From contig NZ_JPUF01000015.1 in assembly GCF_014737315.1 (NCBI RefSeq), forward strand, positions 1 to 59,652: a DNA stretch of 59,652 nucleotides, written 5' to 3'. Shown in pieces: positions 7,937 through 16,776 of this stretch. The stretch comes from Treponema zioleckii. GTDB lineage: Bacteria; Spirochaetota; Spirochaetia; Treponematales; Treponemataceae. Every line of letters starts with the position of its first letter. Within the stretch, counting starts at the first letter, position 1. The notes beneath the pieces were generated by a model. It was not told where the DNA came from and searched no databases. It was given only the letters and a program-made list of their open reading frames with translations. The position numbers and the translations under genes are program-made.

Positions 7937-8707
7937 TTAGTTGAAGAATTGCCTGATTTTTTCAACTTCCTCGTTGAATTTTTCATCGATATTCGGCGGG
8001 TTTTGTGTAAAGTATAAAATCTGCTGCAGCTCATCTTCAGTCTGAACGCCCCAAACCGGAACCACGTTGTCGAATTGCTGCAGGTAGCCTAATGCCAGCG
8101 GAAGGTTCGTTACGACACCGCCACACAACGGTCGGCTTGCAATAAATCCTATGTCAGCCTTAAAAAATTCCTGCGTAAGTTGTTCTGTTTCTTTTCCGCA
8201 GAGCATATTGAACGGAAATTGCAACGTTTCCCAACCAACTTCCGACGTTAACATTGAAAGTGCCGTTTCTATTGAGTCAGTTGAGATTCCATAATGTTTT
8301 ATGACGCCCGTGGTTTTTAGATTCAAAAGCTTTTCCACAAGACCGATTTCTTCGTTTCCTGGAAGAAAATTCGTGCGGACAAGCTGGAATAAATCAATGT
8401 AGTCGGTCTGAAGGTTGCTGAGACAAGTGTCAATGTCCTCCGCGAGTTCGTCTGCCGAGTGGGCTGACGATTTTGCCGCAATAAAAATATTTTTTCGCAT
8501 TGCAGGAAACTCTGCAATGGCAGCTCCGAGCCGTTTGGAACTTTCAACTTCGGATTTTGATGTGTCAAAAAAATTAATGCCTTCTTCATAAGCCTTTTTT
8601 ACCATTTTTATGGCGATTTCCTGGTTTTCGGCTTTGCCAAGCGAGGCTGCCCCGAACCCTGTCCGGCTTACGAGAAGATTTGATTTTCCTAAAACAACAT
8701 AATCCAT
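7937..8707 (-). CDS. Aldo/keto reductase family protein, catalytic residues missing
   Basis: The 256-residue protein has the start of an aldo/keto reductase barrel (LGKSNLLVSRTGFGAASLG) and the NINFFDTS strand with Asp48, and keeps Lys79 (IFIAAKSS). The family's catalytic Tyr, expected just after Asp48 (DTAxxYG), is absent (DTSKSEVESSKRLG). The His normally in QxH is Val110 (FQLV). The barrel is also shorter than the usual 280-330 residues. It probably is not a normal oxidoreductase; it may be a degenerate or repurposed member. It is convergent with the HD-GYP-like gene; glyS lies upstream on the same strand, about 80 nt away. Confidence 0.75.
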   Translation of the reverse strand: MDYVVLGKSNLLVSRTGFGAASLGKAENQEIAIKMVKKAYEEGINFFDTSKSEVESSKRLGAAIAEFPAMRKNIFIAAKSSAHSADELAEDIDTCLSNLQTDYIDLFQLVRTNFLPGNEEIGLVEKLLNLKTTGVIKHYGISTDSIETALSMLTSEVGWETLQFPFNMLCGKETEQLTQEFFKADIGFIASRPLCGGVVTNLPLALGYLQQFDNVVPVWGVQTEDELQQILYFTQNPPNIDEKFNEEVEKIRQFFN

Positions 8708-8786
8708 CGCTAAAAGCTCCGTCCGTCTGGATTTTTAAGGAACTGGCTGCGCTGAAAAAATGTTCATGCAGCCAGAATCGTTCTGA

Positions 8787-10280
8787 CTATCGCTCAACAG
8801 GCTTGTAATTCTTAATTGCGTTGAACAAGAATGTGTGAAGGTCAGAAAGCTTAACGCGCTCCTGTTCCATTGAGTCTCGGAAACGAACTGTTACTGTTCC
8901 GAACAAATCGTTCTTTGAACCGTCGTCTTTTGTCTCCTGGATTGTGTCAAAGTCAACTGTTACGCAGAATGGAGTTCCAATCTCGTCCTGTCGTCGGTAA
9001 CGTTTTCCTACAGTTCCTGAAACATCGTAGTCTGTTACGAAGTCCTCTTTGAGAAGATGCTGAATCTCTTTTGCCTTTTCTGCAAGTCCGCCTTTTTTCA
9101 TGAGCGGAAGAACTGCAACCGTTACAGGTGCGAGTCTTGGGTCAAGGTGAAGAACAGTTCTGTAGTCTTCTGTTCCTTCTTCTGTGGCAACGTTCTCTTC
9201 TTCGTAAGCTTCACAAAGGAACATGAGGAAGTTTCGGTTCAAACCAGCCGAAGTTTCGATTACATACGGAATGTACTTTTTGTTTCCGTCTTCCTGATCG
9301 ATATACGACATGTCTTTCTTTGAGTATTCCTGATGCTGAGAAAGATCGAAGTCTGTGCGTGAGTGGATTCCTTCGATTTCTTCAAATCCAATCGGGAAGT
9401 TGTAAGTGATGTCGTAAGCGTCTTTTGCGTAGTGAGCGAGCTTGTCGTGGTGATGCCACTTGAGCTGTTTTTCTGGAATGCCGTACTTTAAGTAGAATGC
9501 CCAGCGTTCTTTTCGCCAGCGTTCAAAAGTTTCATCCTCGGTTCCTGGCTTACAGAAATATTCCATTTCCATCTGCTCAAATTCGCAAGTTCTAAAAATA
9601 AAGTTCTTGAAGATGATTTCGTTTCGGAAAGATTTTCCAACCTGAGCAACGCCAAAAGGCACTTTCATGCGGTTAGACTGAACGATGCTCTTGAAGTCTG
9701 TAAAAATACCCTGACAAGTTTCCGGACGAAGATAGATAAGGTGAGCGTCATCAGCGATTGGTCCCTGATGTGTTTTGAACATAAGGTTGAACTCGCGAAC
9801 AGCAGTATATTTTTTATTTTTTGAGTGACAAGTAGGGCACTCGATATTCTCGTCAATGTATGCCTTCATCTCTTCGTGAGACATTGTATCAATCGGTTTT
9901 CCAGGAGCCTTGTCTGGATTTGCGGCAACAAAGTCCTCAATGAGTTTGTCCGCGCGGTGTCGAGCCTGACACTCAAGACAGTCAATCATCGGGTCAGAAA
10001 AGTGACCAACGTGACCAGAAGCTTCCCATGTTGTATGGTGCTGGAAGATAGCAGAATCAAGACCAACTACATCGTCGTGGAGCTGAGTCATTTCCTTCCA
10101 CCATGCGTTCTGAATGTTTCTTTTGAATTCAACGCCTAAAGGACCGTAGTCCCAAGCACCGGCTTGTCCACCGTAAATCTCTGATGCCTGATAAACAAAA
10201 CCTCGTCTTTTGCAGAGCGAAATGATTTTGTCCAAAGTACATGCGTGTGGATCAGCCACAACCTTTTCATTTTTTGCCAT
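8787..10280 (-). CDS. glyS: Glycyl-tRNA synthetase, single-chain type
   Basis: Charges tRNA-Gly in the cytoplasm. The 497-residue protein is the single-chain homodimeric (GRS1/archaeal-like) class II enzyme rather than the alpha2-beta2 bacterial form. Visible are the N-terminal RRGFVYQASEIYGG and WDYGPLGVEFK, an insertion with CLEC and CPTC cysteine pairs, the RPETCQGIFTDF segment, class II motif 2 (KSFRNEI...FRTCEFEQME) and motif 3 region, then an anticodon-binding C-terminal domain from about residue 385. AGGAGA stands just before the ATG. The single-chain form is usual in spirochaetes. Confidence 0.95.
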   Translation of the reverse strand: MAKNEKVVADPHACTLDKIISLCKRRGFVYQASEIYGGQAGAWDYGPLGVEFKRNIQNAWWKEMTQLHDDVVGLDSAIFQHHTTWEASGHVGHFSDPMIDCLECQARHRADKLIEDFVAANPDKAPGKPIDTMSHEEMKAYIDENIECPTCHSKNKKYTAVREFNLMFKTHQGPIADDAHLIYLRPETCQGIFTDFKSIVQSNRMKVPFGVAQVGKSFRNEIIFKNFIFRTCEFEQMEMEYFCKPGTEDETFERWRKERWAFYLKYGIPEKQLKWHHHDKLAHYAKDAYDITYNFPIGFEEIEGIHSRTDFDLSQHQEYSKKDMSYIDQEDGNKKYIPYVIETSAGLNRNFLMFLCEAYEEENVATEEGTEDYRTVLHLDPRLAPVTVAVLPLMKKGGLAEKAKEIQHLLKEDFVTDYDVSGTVGKRYRRQDEIGTPFCVTVDFDTIQETKDDGSKNDLFGTVTVRFRDSMEQERVKLSDLHTFLFNAIKNYKPVER

Positions 10281-10388
10281 TTTTTTCTCCTGAATCCACC
10301 ACTGGCTTGTGGCAGACGATAAAAATAAAGTAACAAGATTGTAGCAGATTTTTCTAAAAATGAAAATGTAGTTTTAATTCTACGTGAG

Positions 10389-10745
10389 TTATGAAAGTCC
10401 CGATGTTCGGAAGTTCCTTAAAATCGCGGGGGTGGGGAAAGTGCAAAGTAGTGCCTTGTTAAAATCCGCAGATAAAATTTTACCGCTGATTTCCTGATTA
10501 ATATCAGACTCAGAAGAAATATAAAATCTATGTAATACACCATCCATCATAACATAATCACCTAATCATCTTTATGGTATCTTGAGCCAAAAGATAAAAT
10601 TTTTAGATTTATTTAAATATTCTTAAATAATGTTTGCGTCAACCTCTTTCCCATGTTTATTGAAATGATGTAACAAAGAAACTTTTGCATTATCAAACGT
10701 GTTTTTTCCAACTCGCACCAGAAGCAAGAAAAATACTATGCGGAA
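10389..10745 (-). pseudogene. Degenerate polymorphic-toxin-like C-terminal fragment
   Basis: Lies in the 473-bp gap between glyS and an unknown gene. Reading the minus strand from about 10745 gives GKNTFDNAKVSLLHHFNKHG, then KEVDANII, a TAA stop, and in the same frame EYLNKSKNFIFWLKIP. Patterns of the type HFxKHGxEv...eYlnkAxxF are common at the C-terminus of polymorphic or contact-dependent toxins; I recognise the style, not a named family. Nearby, 10550 to 10389 encodes a 53-residue ORF (MMDGVLHRFYISSESDINQE...) that could be the last part of the same protein in another frame. No intact gene remains. Confidence 0.4.
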
Positions 10746-10753
10746 AAAGATTC

Positions 10754-11665
10754 TTACGGTTTCTTTAGTTTTTTAACTTTTGCAAGTTTGCCGTTTTGAA
10801 TTTTACAGACATAATAAGTCCATATCTGAGAGTCGCCTCCGAACAGAAAACGATGAATGGGATTGAATCGATTGTATTCACTTCTTAAAACATATATATC
10901 ATAGTTCTTTCTCATTGCAATAATCTTTTCTTTTTTGGGAACGAATGTTTTTACCTCATTTAAAGAAACATTTTCTTCAATGTAGTTTGCAGTGAAAAGT
11001 TTATTTTGAACAGATAAATACACATTCCCATCTTCAACAAAAAGCTCCCTGAAATTTGTCTCTTTTGAAAAAATCTCTTTTCCAGATCGCAATGAAACAA
11101 TTTTCATTGATTCTGGCCAACCATTATTTCCAGCAGTTATAAATAATGCTCTTTCATTCTTTTCATCAACATACATAGACCATATATTCATATAGCGATT
11201 TTGTATAAGAAAATTTTCTAGTTTATACTCTGAAATTACCTTCGGAGATTCCAAAGTCCTTTTTGTTATATAAAAATCTGCTTCAGAATCAATAGATAGT
11301 TCAAGACAAAAAATACCGTTTTCAGAGTAAAAAGCTGCTCTCAACTCTCTGTTTATAGACTTTCTGTTAATTGAATAAATTTCAGTTCGCTTTGAGTCTT
11401 TGAAATTATTCAAAGCAAATTGATATTCATCAAATTCATAGTGCGTCCCAGTTTTTCTGTAGAAAATGAAATGATTGAACTCATCAACGGTTTGAGTCGT
11501 TAAAATAGACCCTTCTCCCAGTATAGGATTCGTGCACCTCATCACCGGAGTGAACTTTTTTAAATCTGCTGTAGACCAGATACCAAAACCTTCTGAAATA
11601 TATTGTTTTTCTGCATATAAAAATGAAGCAAAAAGCATCTGAACTAGAAAAAAAAGTTTTCTCAT
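10754..11665 (-). CDS. Putative secreted protein of unknown function
   Basis: A 303-residue protein with an N-terminal signal peptide (MRKLFFLVQMLFASFLYAE, cleavage likely after YA near residue 18). The rest is rich in beta-strand-like segments, for example ALFITAGNNGW and MKIVSLRSGKEIF, repeating in a way that suggests a beta-propeller, with a basic tail (KLAKVKKLKKP). I do not recognise a family. It lies between toxin-like debris and a possible immunity gene, so it may be part of a small accessory island. Upstream (11690-11840) is a gap with no clear signal. Confidence 0.6.
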   Translation of the reverse strand: MRKLFFLVQMLFASFLYAEKQYISEGFGIWSTADLKKFTPVMRCTNPILGEGSILTTQTVDEFNHFIFYRKTGTHYEFDEYQFALNNFKDSKRTEIYSINRKSINRELRAAFYSENGIFCLELSIDSEADFYITKRTLESPKVISEYKLENFLIQNRYMNIWSMYVDEKNERALFITAGNNGWPESMKIVSLRSGKEIFSKETNFRELFVEDGNVYLSVQNKLFTANYIEENVSLNEVKTFVPKKEKIIAMRKNYDIYVLRSEYNRFNPIHRFLFGGDSQIWTYYVCKIQNGKLAKVKKLKKP

Positions 11666-11842
11666 TGATTCTCTCCTTTATTTTTTTCTCTCAGAATTTT
11701 GGATAAATTGAGCGCCGTGACCTTTCATGGGGCGGACTTCTCGGGGAAAAGTGGATTTTTTAGGCATCCTACAAATCGCGATTTGTAGGGAAAATGCTTT
11801 TATTTAGAATAACTACCATACTAATTAATTTAGGTATATATT

Positions 11843-12148
11843 CTATTTACAATTTAATCTTATAAAGTTCGTTGCTTTTTTTATATTTTCACTAATTAAA
11901 CTTAGCTCCTTGAACTCAATTTTATATAATGCTTTTTCCCAATCATAATCTTTTATAACTTGTAACACAAATCTGCCCCTGGAATACAGCTCTGGATACC
12001 AACCTAAATCTAAAAGTACATTATTTTGAAATGAAATTTGTAATATATCTTCTAAAAGACATTTTTCTTGTCCTTCTATAGACTTTGATAAATCAAAATC
12101 AAATTCATTATAAATTACTTTTCCTTCTGGTATATATAAATCAAACAT
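11843..12148 (-). CDS. Small acidic protein, possibly an immunity protein
   Basis: The chosen start is the ATG at 12148 (MFDLYIPEGKV...), giving 101 residues. A longer ORF to 12367 is open, but its first 73 codons run through dispersed VIPNLFRN-type repeats and are not credible protein. The protein has no signal peptide or membrane segment. It reads DLGWYPELYSRGRFVLQVI followed by a DYDWEKALYKIEFKEL segment. Such short, Trp-rich, cytoplasmic proteins next to toxin debris are often immunity proteins; that is inference from context and style, not a family match. Confidence 0.5.
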   Translation of the reverse strand: MFDLYIPEGKVIYNEFDFDLSKSIEGQEKCLLEDILQISFQNNVLLDLGWYPELYSRGRFVLQVIKDYDWEKALYKIEFKELSLISENIKKATNFIRLNCK

Positions 12149-12193
12149 ATTTATTCCCCAATTAATTTTTTTTGCGGGAAGCCTGCGGCGAGA

Positions 12194-12365
12194 ATGAGCC
12201 AACTCCAATTTGTATGGATTCCGAATCAGGTTCGGAATGACAGGACTGCTAAGGAGAGTGTGTCTAAAAAGTTGCGTCATACCGAATTTATTTCGGAATC
12301 TATACTGCATTTTGTATGCCGCACCTCGAAACAGGTTCGGAATGACATATTGGGGAACTTCTCTC
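12194..12365. repeat. Three copies of a GTTCGGAATGAC-type dispersed repeat
   Basis: Segments around 12210-12243, 12277-12305 and 12317-12347 each contain a short palindrome such as TTCCGAA(t)CAGGTTCGGAA or a degenerate form. They translate on the minus strand as VIPNLFRN-like peptides. Related fragments lie at 15077-15106 (TCATGCTGAA...TTCAGCAT), 32132-32205 and 52943-52965. They explain spurious ORFs in both strands here. Confidence 0.6.
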
Positions 12366-12439
12366 AATTACCAGAAGCAAACCAAAAACGATGCGAGAAA
12401 AACGGTCAACCGACGTCTTCCAATTACTGGACAACTTTA

Positions 12440-13309
12440 TCAGTATTTTGTGCCGATGAACGAACCGTATTTTACTTTTAATTCCTGACCGTTTGAAGTT
12501 CCGTTTATTACGTCTTCGTTCAGGCGGATTTTGTTTTTCTCAAAAAGAAGGACGATTGTTGAGCCGTGCAGGTCAAAAAATCCTTTTTCATCGCCTTTTT
12601 TAAATGACTCGCTGCCGCCCGTGTTTCCGAGATGATTTACGATTCCGCCAACTGAGAACGCGCCAACTTCAATTTGAGCCACTTTGCCGAAGTTTTCTGT
12701 TGAAAGAATCGCCCATGAACGGCGGTTTTTTGTGTAAACCCTAAAGTTTTCACAAGCCTTCGGCTGAACCGAGTAAAGCTTTCCGCGCAAAAAGTGGTTT
12801 TTGCCTTCCTCGCCCTCGTGCTTTCCATTGTCGATGTAGCAGAAACGGTGATAGTCGCTCGCGCACAGACGGAAAACCAGACAGTCTCCGCCTACAAAGT
12901 TTTGTCCGTAATCTTTTGTGCCAAAAAAATCTTCGAGCGTGTAATCAAAACCTTTTATGTGAAAAGTGGAATTTTCCTCGATTGTGTATACCGAAAGAAG
13001 CGAGTCCGATGGCGAAATCAAGTGAGAACTTTCTTTATCAGTGTTAAGTTTTTCGGAATCAATTTTTCTCGTAAAAAAATCGTTGAACGAACTGAAGTTT
13101 CTTCCTTCAAAATTGCTCATATCAATTCCGTTTTTTGCAACGAATTTTTTGATATAGAATTTTGAGAGCGGAGTTCTTAAAAGAAAGCCTAAAAGTTTTG
13201 GAATCCTGACAAAAAGAATGAATTCCAAAATTGCTTTTCCAATTTTTGTTCCGTAGAGAAATTCCACAGATTTGTCGTTTTGATTCGCAAAAGATTTTTC
13301 AGCCATCAA
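12440..13309 (-). CDS. psd: Phosphatidylserine decarboxylase proenzyme
   Basis: Converts phosphatidylserine to phosphatidylethanolamine at the inner membrane. The 289-residue proenzyme has the SPSD segment (Asp102), the SDYHRF motif with His154, and the self-cleavage site HGST (Gly249-Ser250), whose serine becomes the pyruvoyl group of the alpha chain. The start codon abuts the stop of pssA, so the two consecutive steps of the pathway are translationally coupled. Confidence 0.93.
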   Translation of the reverse strand: MMAEKSFANQNDKSVEFLYGTKIGKAILEFILFVRIPKLLGFLLRTPLSKFYIKKFVAKNGIDMSNFEGRNFSSFNDFFTRKIDSEKLNTDKESSHLISPSDSLLSVYTIEENSTFHIKGFDYTLEDFFGTKDYGQNFVGGDCLVFRLCASDYHRFCYIDNGKHEGEEGKNHFLRGKLYSVQPKACENFRVYTKNRRSWAILSTENFGKVAQIEVGAFSVGGIVNHLGNTGGSESFKKGDEKGFFDLHGSTIVLLFEKNKIRLNEDVINGTSNGQELKVKYGSFIGTKY

Positions 13310-14143
13310 TTATTCCGCCTGAGTGTTCTCTGATTCGGCATTTTGCTCATTGTCCAGTTTTGGTGGGTGAGCCAAAAATTCAACTTCAGAGGAAATATTT
13401 TCTTTGATTTCTTTTATTGTTGCAGGAGATTCAAAAACAATCGAACTGTCGGAACTGACTGTAGGAACACAATAGCTTTTTCCGAGAAGAAGAAGAACAA
13501 GTTCCACAAGTCCAATGAGAATCATTACGATTTTTCCGATTAAGCCCGGTTTTATGATTTTGAACGGCATGATGAACGCAAATGCCATAAAAATAAGGAG
13601 CACTGCCGCGGCTTCGATTGGCGGACGTGAGCTACCTGTAAAATAAGTTACGATAAATACCGCTGGCAAGATGATTGCGATGCTGGTGACCGGCAATCCC
13701 TTGTATTCGTGGCGTGAGTCAGCAGTTTTGTTCTGTCGCTCCATTTCGTCAACGTTAAAGTACGAAAGTCGGATGAGTGCGCAAAGAAGGTAAATCGCGC
13801 AGATGCATATTACTCCGCGTGCCTGCCAAGGGTGCTCAATCGGGTACTGAGCGTCCCCGATGGCGAGTTTGTAGACAATCAAAGACGGAAAAACACCGTA
13901 GCTTATGATGTCGGCCATGGAATCTATCTGGATTCCAAAAAGTTTTTCGGACGGCGTGCGGTTCTTTTTTGTTGAGGCAACCTTTCCGTCGAACATGTCC
14001 ATTACGCCCGAAACCATAAGGCAGAGCAGGGCGAGAATAAAACTTCTGTCGGAATTAGAGAATACAAAATGTATTCCTGCGAACGAAAAGAGCATTCCGA
14101 TGTACGTTAATAAAACTGTGTAGTTATAAACTCCTAGCAGCAT
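13310..14143 (-). CDS. pssA: CDP-diacylglycerol-serine O-phosphatidyltransferase
   Basis: Makes phosphatidylserine from CDP-diacylglycerol and serine in the inner membrane. The 277-residue protein has several membrane segments and the CDP-alcohol phosphotransferase signature, D49-x2-D52-G53 through A56, G70, D74 and D78. Compared with the usual spacing there are about four extra residues between the AR position (here Ala-Ser) and the Gly; the change looks family-specific rather than damaging. A soluble acidic tail follows from about residue 235. GGAG lies upstream of the ATG. It is the first gene of pssA-psd. Confidence 0.9.
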   Translation of the reverse strand: MLLGVYNYTVLLTYIGMLFSFAGIHFVFSNSDRSFILALLCLMVSGVMDMFDGKVASTKKNRTPSEKLFGIQIDSMADIISYGVFPSLIVYKLAIGDAQYPIEHPWQARGVICICAIYLLCALIRLSYFNVDEMERQNKTADSRHEYKGLPVTSIAIILPAVFIVTYFTGSSRPPIEAAAVLLIFMAFAFIMPFKIIKPGLIGKIVMILIGLVELVLLLLGKSYCVPTVSSDSSIVFESPATIKEIKENISSEVEFLAHPPKLDNEQNAESENTQAE

Positions 14144-14199
14144 AAATTATCTCCATAATATAAAAATCGCGGAAAATGATTCCACGACAGTTTCATAAA

Positions 14200-14877
14200 T
14201 TAAATCTGTTCTCCAAGATAGCCGAAAATTAAGCTATAAACAAGAATAGTCAAAGGCTTTGAAGTAAGAATGATGATTAAAAATCTCTTGAACTTCATTT
14301 TTGTGAGTCCTGTAAAGTAGCACAAAAAGTCGTCCGGAGAGATTGGAAGCAAAATCGCAATCCACAAGAATATCGAATAGCTTTTATGCCATTTTTGCAT
14401 CCATTTTAAGCATTGATTGTATCTTTTTTCTGAGAAAACGAGGCGCATCATAGAGTCGCCGAATTTTCGAGAAATCAAAAAAGCCAGTATTGAACCCGAA
14501 CAGATTCCTATGTAGTTGCAGATGAATCCTGGAATCGTGCCAAACAGTCCTGCTCCTGCGATGCAGCCAATTGTTCCTGGAATTATTGCATATAAAACTT
14601 TTACGCACTGAAAGACTGTAAGAATGATGAATCCGAAGTAACCGAAACTTTGAATGTAGTCACGGAATGTTGCTGCATCACTGAATCGTCCGTTTTTATA
14701 TTGATAAATAAAAAACGTTCCCACGGCGACAAAAAATAGTAAAAATATGCCTGCAAAAATATGTTTTGCAAAACTGCGTTTTTTTTGTGTGCCGTTTTTC
14801 TGCAAGTTGTTTTCAGAGTCAAAAGCGTCTTTTGGCTGTTCCTGTAAATATGCTGATTCTGCGATTTCTTGATTCAT
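14200..14877 (-). CDS. TVP38/TMEM64 family membrane protein
   Basis: Inner-membrane protein of the VTT (DedA-like) superfamily, whose members include lipid scramblase-like proteins; the substrate here is unknown. The start chosen is MNQEIAES at 14877 (225 residues); an earlier ATG at 14910 adds 11 residues. About five membrane segments follow a 40-residue cytoplasmic tail. The conserved core is visible as IPGTIGCIAGAGLFGTIPGF followed by GSILAFLISRKFG. It lies upstream of pssA-psd on the same strand with a 56-nt gap, which is suggestive given the lipid theme. Confidence 0.8.
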   Translation of the reverse strand: MNQEIAESAYLQEQPKDAFDSENNLQKNGTQKKRSFAKHIFAGIFLLFFVAVGTFFIYQYKNGRFSDAATFRDYIQSFGYFGFIILTVFQCVKVLYAIIPGTIGCIAGAGLFGTIPGFICNYIGICSGSILAFLISRKFGDSMMRLVFSEKRYNQCLKWMQKWHKSYSIFLWIAILLPISPDDFLCYFTGLTKMKFKRFLIIILTSKPLTILVYSLIFGYLGEQI

Positions 14878-15185
14878 TAGTTTTATTTTCCGTAACTTAA
14901 AAAATAACATATAATTCTACTTGTGAAAAGTGGCATATTTTGCTCTTACCACTGACATGGCTGATTTTTCTTTTGTTTTTTTTTGCAATCTGAATCATTG
15001 AAAGTTTTTATTGTCCATATAAGATTTTTTTTGTAAGTTATTTATAATGTTAGGGGCGGGATGATTAAAAATATCGTCATGCTGAATTTGATTCAGCATC
15101 TATGTCTTATGGTGTAGAACTTCCAAAGCATAGAGGCAACCCCAAACTTTGACAATGTTAGCATATCAACACAGAGAGGATTTTT

Positions 15186-15896
15186 ATGTACGACTATACG
15201 TATTTGATTTTTGTCTTGCCTGCCGTTCTTTTGAGTTTGTGGGCAAGCTCTGCCGTAAATTCAAGATTTTCAAAATATAATAAAGTTCACAGTAGAAAAG
15301 GAATTACAGGAGCTCAGGCTGCCGAGCTTTTGCTCAGGGCGAACGGGATTTATGACGTAAAAATTCGGCATATAAGCGGAAATCTTACGGACAATTATAA
15401 TCCTGGAAATAAAATCCTGAGTCTCAGCGACTCAACTTACTCTAGCACGTCGATTGCGGCGATTGGCGTTGCTGCCCACGAGACTGGGCACGCGATTCAG
15501 CACAAAGTTGGCTATGCCCCGCTCGGACTCAGGAGCACTCTTGTTCCTGTGGCGAATATTGGTTCTCGGCTGGGGCCGCTTTTGGTAATAGCAGGGCTTG
15601 GTTTTGGATATTTTGGTTCAAGGGAGTCCCTTGCCATTTCTCAGCTGATAATGAATGCAGGAATTCTGCTTTTTTCTGGTGCCGTTCTTTTTTACATCAT
15701 CACATTGCCAGTTGAATTCAATGCGTCTCGCCGTGCGTTAAAAATTCTGCATCAGACAGGAACTCTTGATTCTAGTGAACTTGCCGGTACCCGAAGTGTT
15801 TTGTGGGCTGCCGCAATGACTTATGTGGCTTCTGCTTTGACTGCTGTCGGTCAGCTTTTAAGGCTTCTGTTTATTTCTCAGCGCCGTCGTCGTTAA
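15186..15896 (+). CDS. Zinc metallopeptidase, YugP-like (peptidase_M neutral zinc family 2)
   Basis: A 236-residue membrane protein with the zinc-protease motif HETGH (His98-Glu99, His102) between membrane segments at about 5-23, 120-150 and 155-180. This arrangement and length fit the YugP/DUF2265 family of membrane zinc proteases of unknown substrate. The start is supported by AGAGAGGA 7 nt upstream. It ends 26 nt inside the 3' end of the convergent TIGR02757 gene. The tail is basic (SQRRRR). Confidence 0.88.
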   Translation: MYDYTYLIFVLPAVLLSLWASSAVNSRFSKYNKVHSRKGITGAQAAELLLRANGIYDVKIRHISGNLTDNYNPGNKILSLSDSTYSSTSIAAIGVAAHETGHAIQHKVGYAPLGLRSTLVPVANIGSRLGPLLVIAGLGFGYFGSRESLAISQLIMNAGILLFSGAVLFYIITLPVEFNASRRALKILHQTGTLDSSELAGTRSVLWAAAMTYVASALTAVGQLLRLLFISQRRRR

Positions 15897-16659
15897 ACTC
15901 GTTCCGCTCCGTGTCCACGCCAAGCCCAAAAAGCGCAAAATCCGCTTTTACAGGGTCGTCCGGAAAAACTTCTTTTAGGCGGTCGGTAAGTTCTATGGCC
16001 GTCTTGAGATTTGCGGAGCGTATTTTTCCTTTTGAATTCGGCTCGATGATTTTAAAATTCGTGGCTTCTTGCATTACGTGGGTGTCGAGCGGAATCAGCA
16101 AGTCTTTTTTTGAATACCAAGTCCACAATCCTAAATCAACTGGGCTTTCCGTTCGGACCATCCACCTTAAAAACATATTCAATTTTTTTGCCGCGGAATC
16201 TGGCGAATGGGGGAGCAAGTTGCACTCTTTTGGGAAAAAGCCGGCGATAACGTCGGTGAGCCGTTGAGAAGTGCACTTGTATTCATTCTTAAAAAAATCT
16301 CCCAGAGATTCTGATTTTTCGAGAATGATTCTGATTGAATCAAAAAAAAGTCTCATTGAATTGTTGGAATACATTCTGTAAAAAGATTTTTCGTTCTGCG
16401 GAAAGAAAATTTCGTATTTTTTTTGAAGAATCCACTCTTGCGGATTGTCGCTCATATTGTTTAGAATCAGTTCGACATGTTGCAAAATCTGCTCTCTTCG
16501 CCCGAATGCCAAATTTGCGGCAATAAAAGCTACAATTTCTTGTTCCCGCTGTGTTTTGTAGCGGTGCATGAATTGCGACGGGTCTTTTAAAAGAAAGTCG
16601 GCTGTTTCGTATTTTTGAGCCAGACTTCGTAATTTTTCAATAAGTTTTTCTTCAAGCAT
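15871..16659 (-). CDS. TIGR02757 (DUF2400) family protein
   Basis: A 262-residue soluble protein that matches the TIGR02757 family, a distant relative of helix-hairpin-helix DNA glycosylases; function unknown. Recognisable stretches are DPSQFMHRY, EIVAFIAANLAFGRREQIL and the C-terminal LLIPLDTHVMQEA...TDRLKEVFPDDPVKADFALFGLG. TATAAT (16671-16666) ends 6 nt before the ATG and no ribosome-binding site is present, indicating a leaderless mRNA. The convergent neighbour overlaps its 3' end by 26 nt. Confidence 0.85.
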   Translation of the reverse strand: MLEEKLIEKLRSLAQKYETADFLLKDPSQFMHRYKTQREQEIVAFIAANLAFGRREQILQHVELILNNMSDNPQEWILQKKYEIFFPQNEKSFYRMYSNNSMRLFFDSIRIILEKSESLGDFFKNEYKCTSQRLTDVIAGFFPKECNLLPHSPDSAAKKLNMFLRWMVRTESPVDLGLWTWYSKKDLLIPLDTHVMQEATNFKIIEPNSKGKIRSANLKTAIELTDRLKEVFPDDPVKADFALFGLGVDTERNEFNDDGAEK

Positions 16660-16665
16660 TATTAA

Positions 16666-16722
16666 ATTATAATAAAAAAGCTGCTGGCTAGGAACAAAGT
16701 TTTGTGCCGGCCAACAGCTTTT
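16666..16722 (-). terminator. Terminator after the OmpA/Ig gene, abutting the next promoter
   Basis: On the minus strand AAAAGCTGTTGGC (16722-16710) pairs with GCCAGCAGCTTTT (16688-16676) with one mismatch, followed by a T-run. The TATAAT of the TIGR02757 gene (16671-16666) starts within a few bases of the T-run, so terminator and promoter are back to back. Confidence 0.65.
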
Positions 16723-16776
16723 CTTACGAGTTTATGGCTCCCTCGAAAAACTGAAGTTTTTCGAAGTTACCGTTTT

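Noticed and set aside
12149-12367. N-terminal extension of the possible immunity protein (VIPNLFRG...)
   Set aside because: The sequence is dispersed repeat. The ATG at 12148 begins the non-repeat part.
15060-15118. Short ORF MIKNIVMLNLIQHL with a GGGGCGGG sequence in front
   Set aside because: The bases are a TCATGCTGAATTTGATTCAGCAT dispersed palindrome, and the peptide has no other support.
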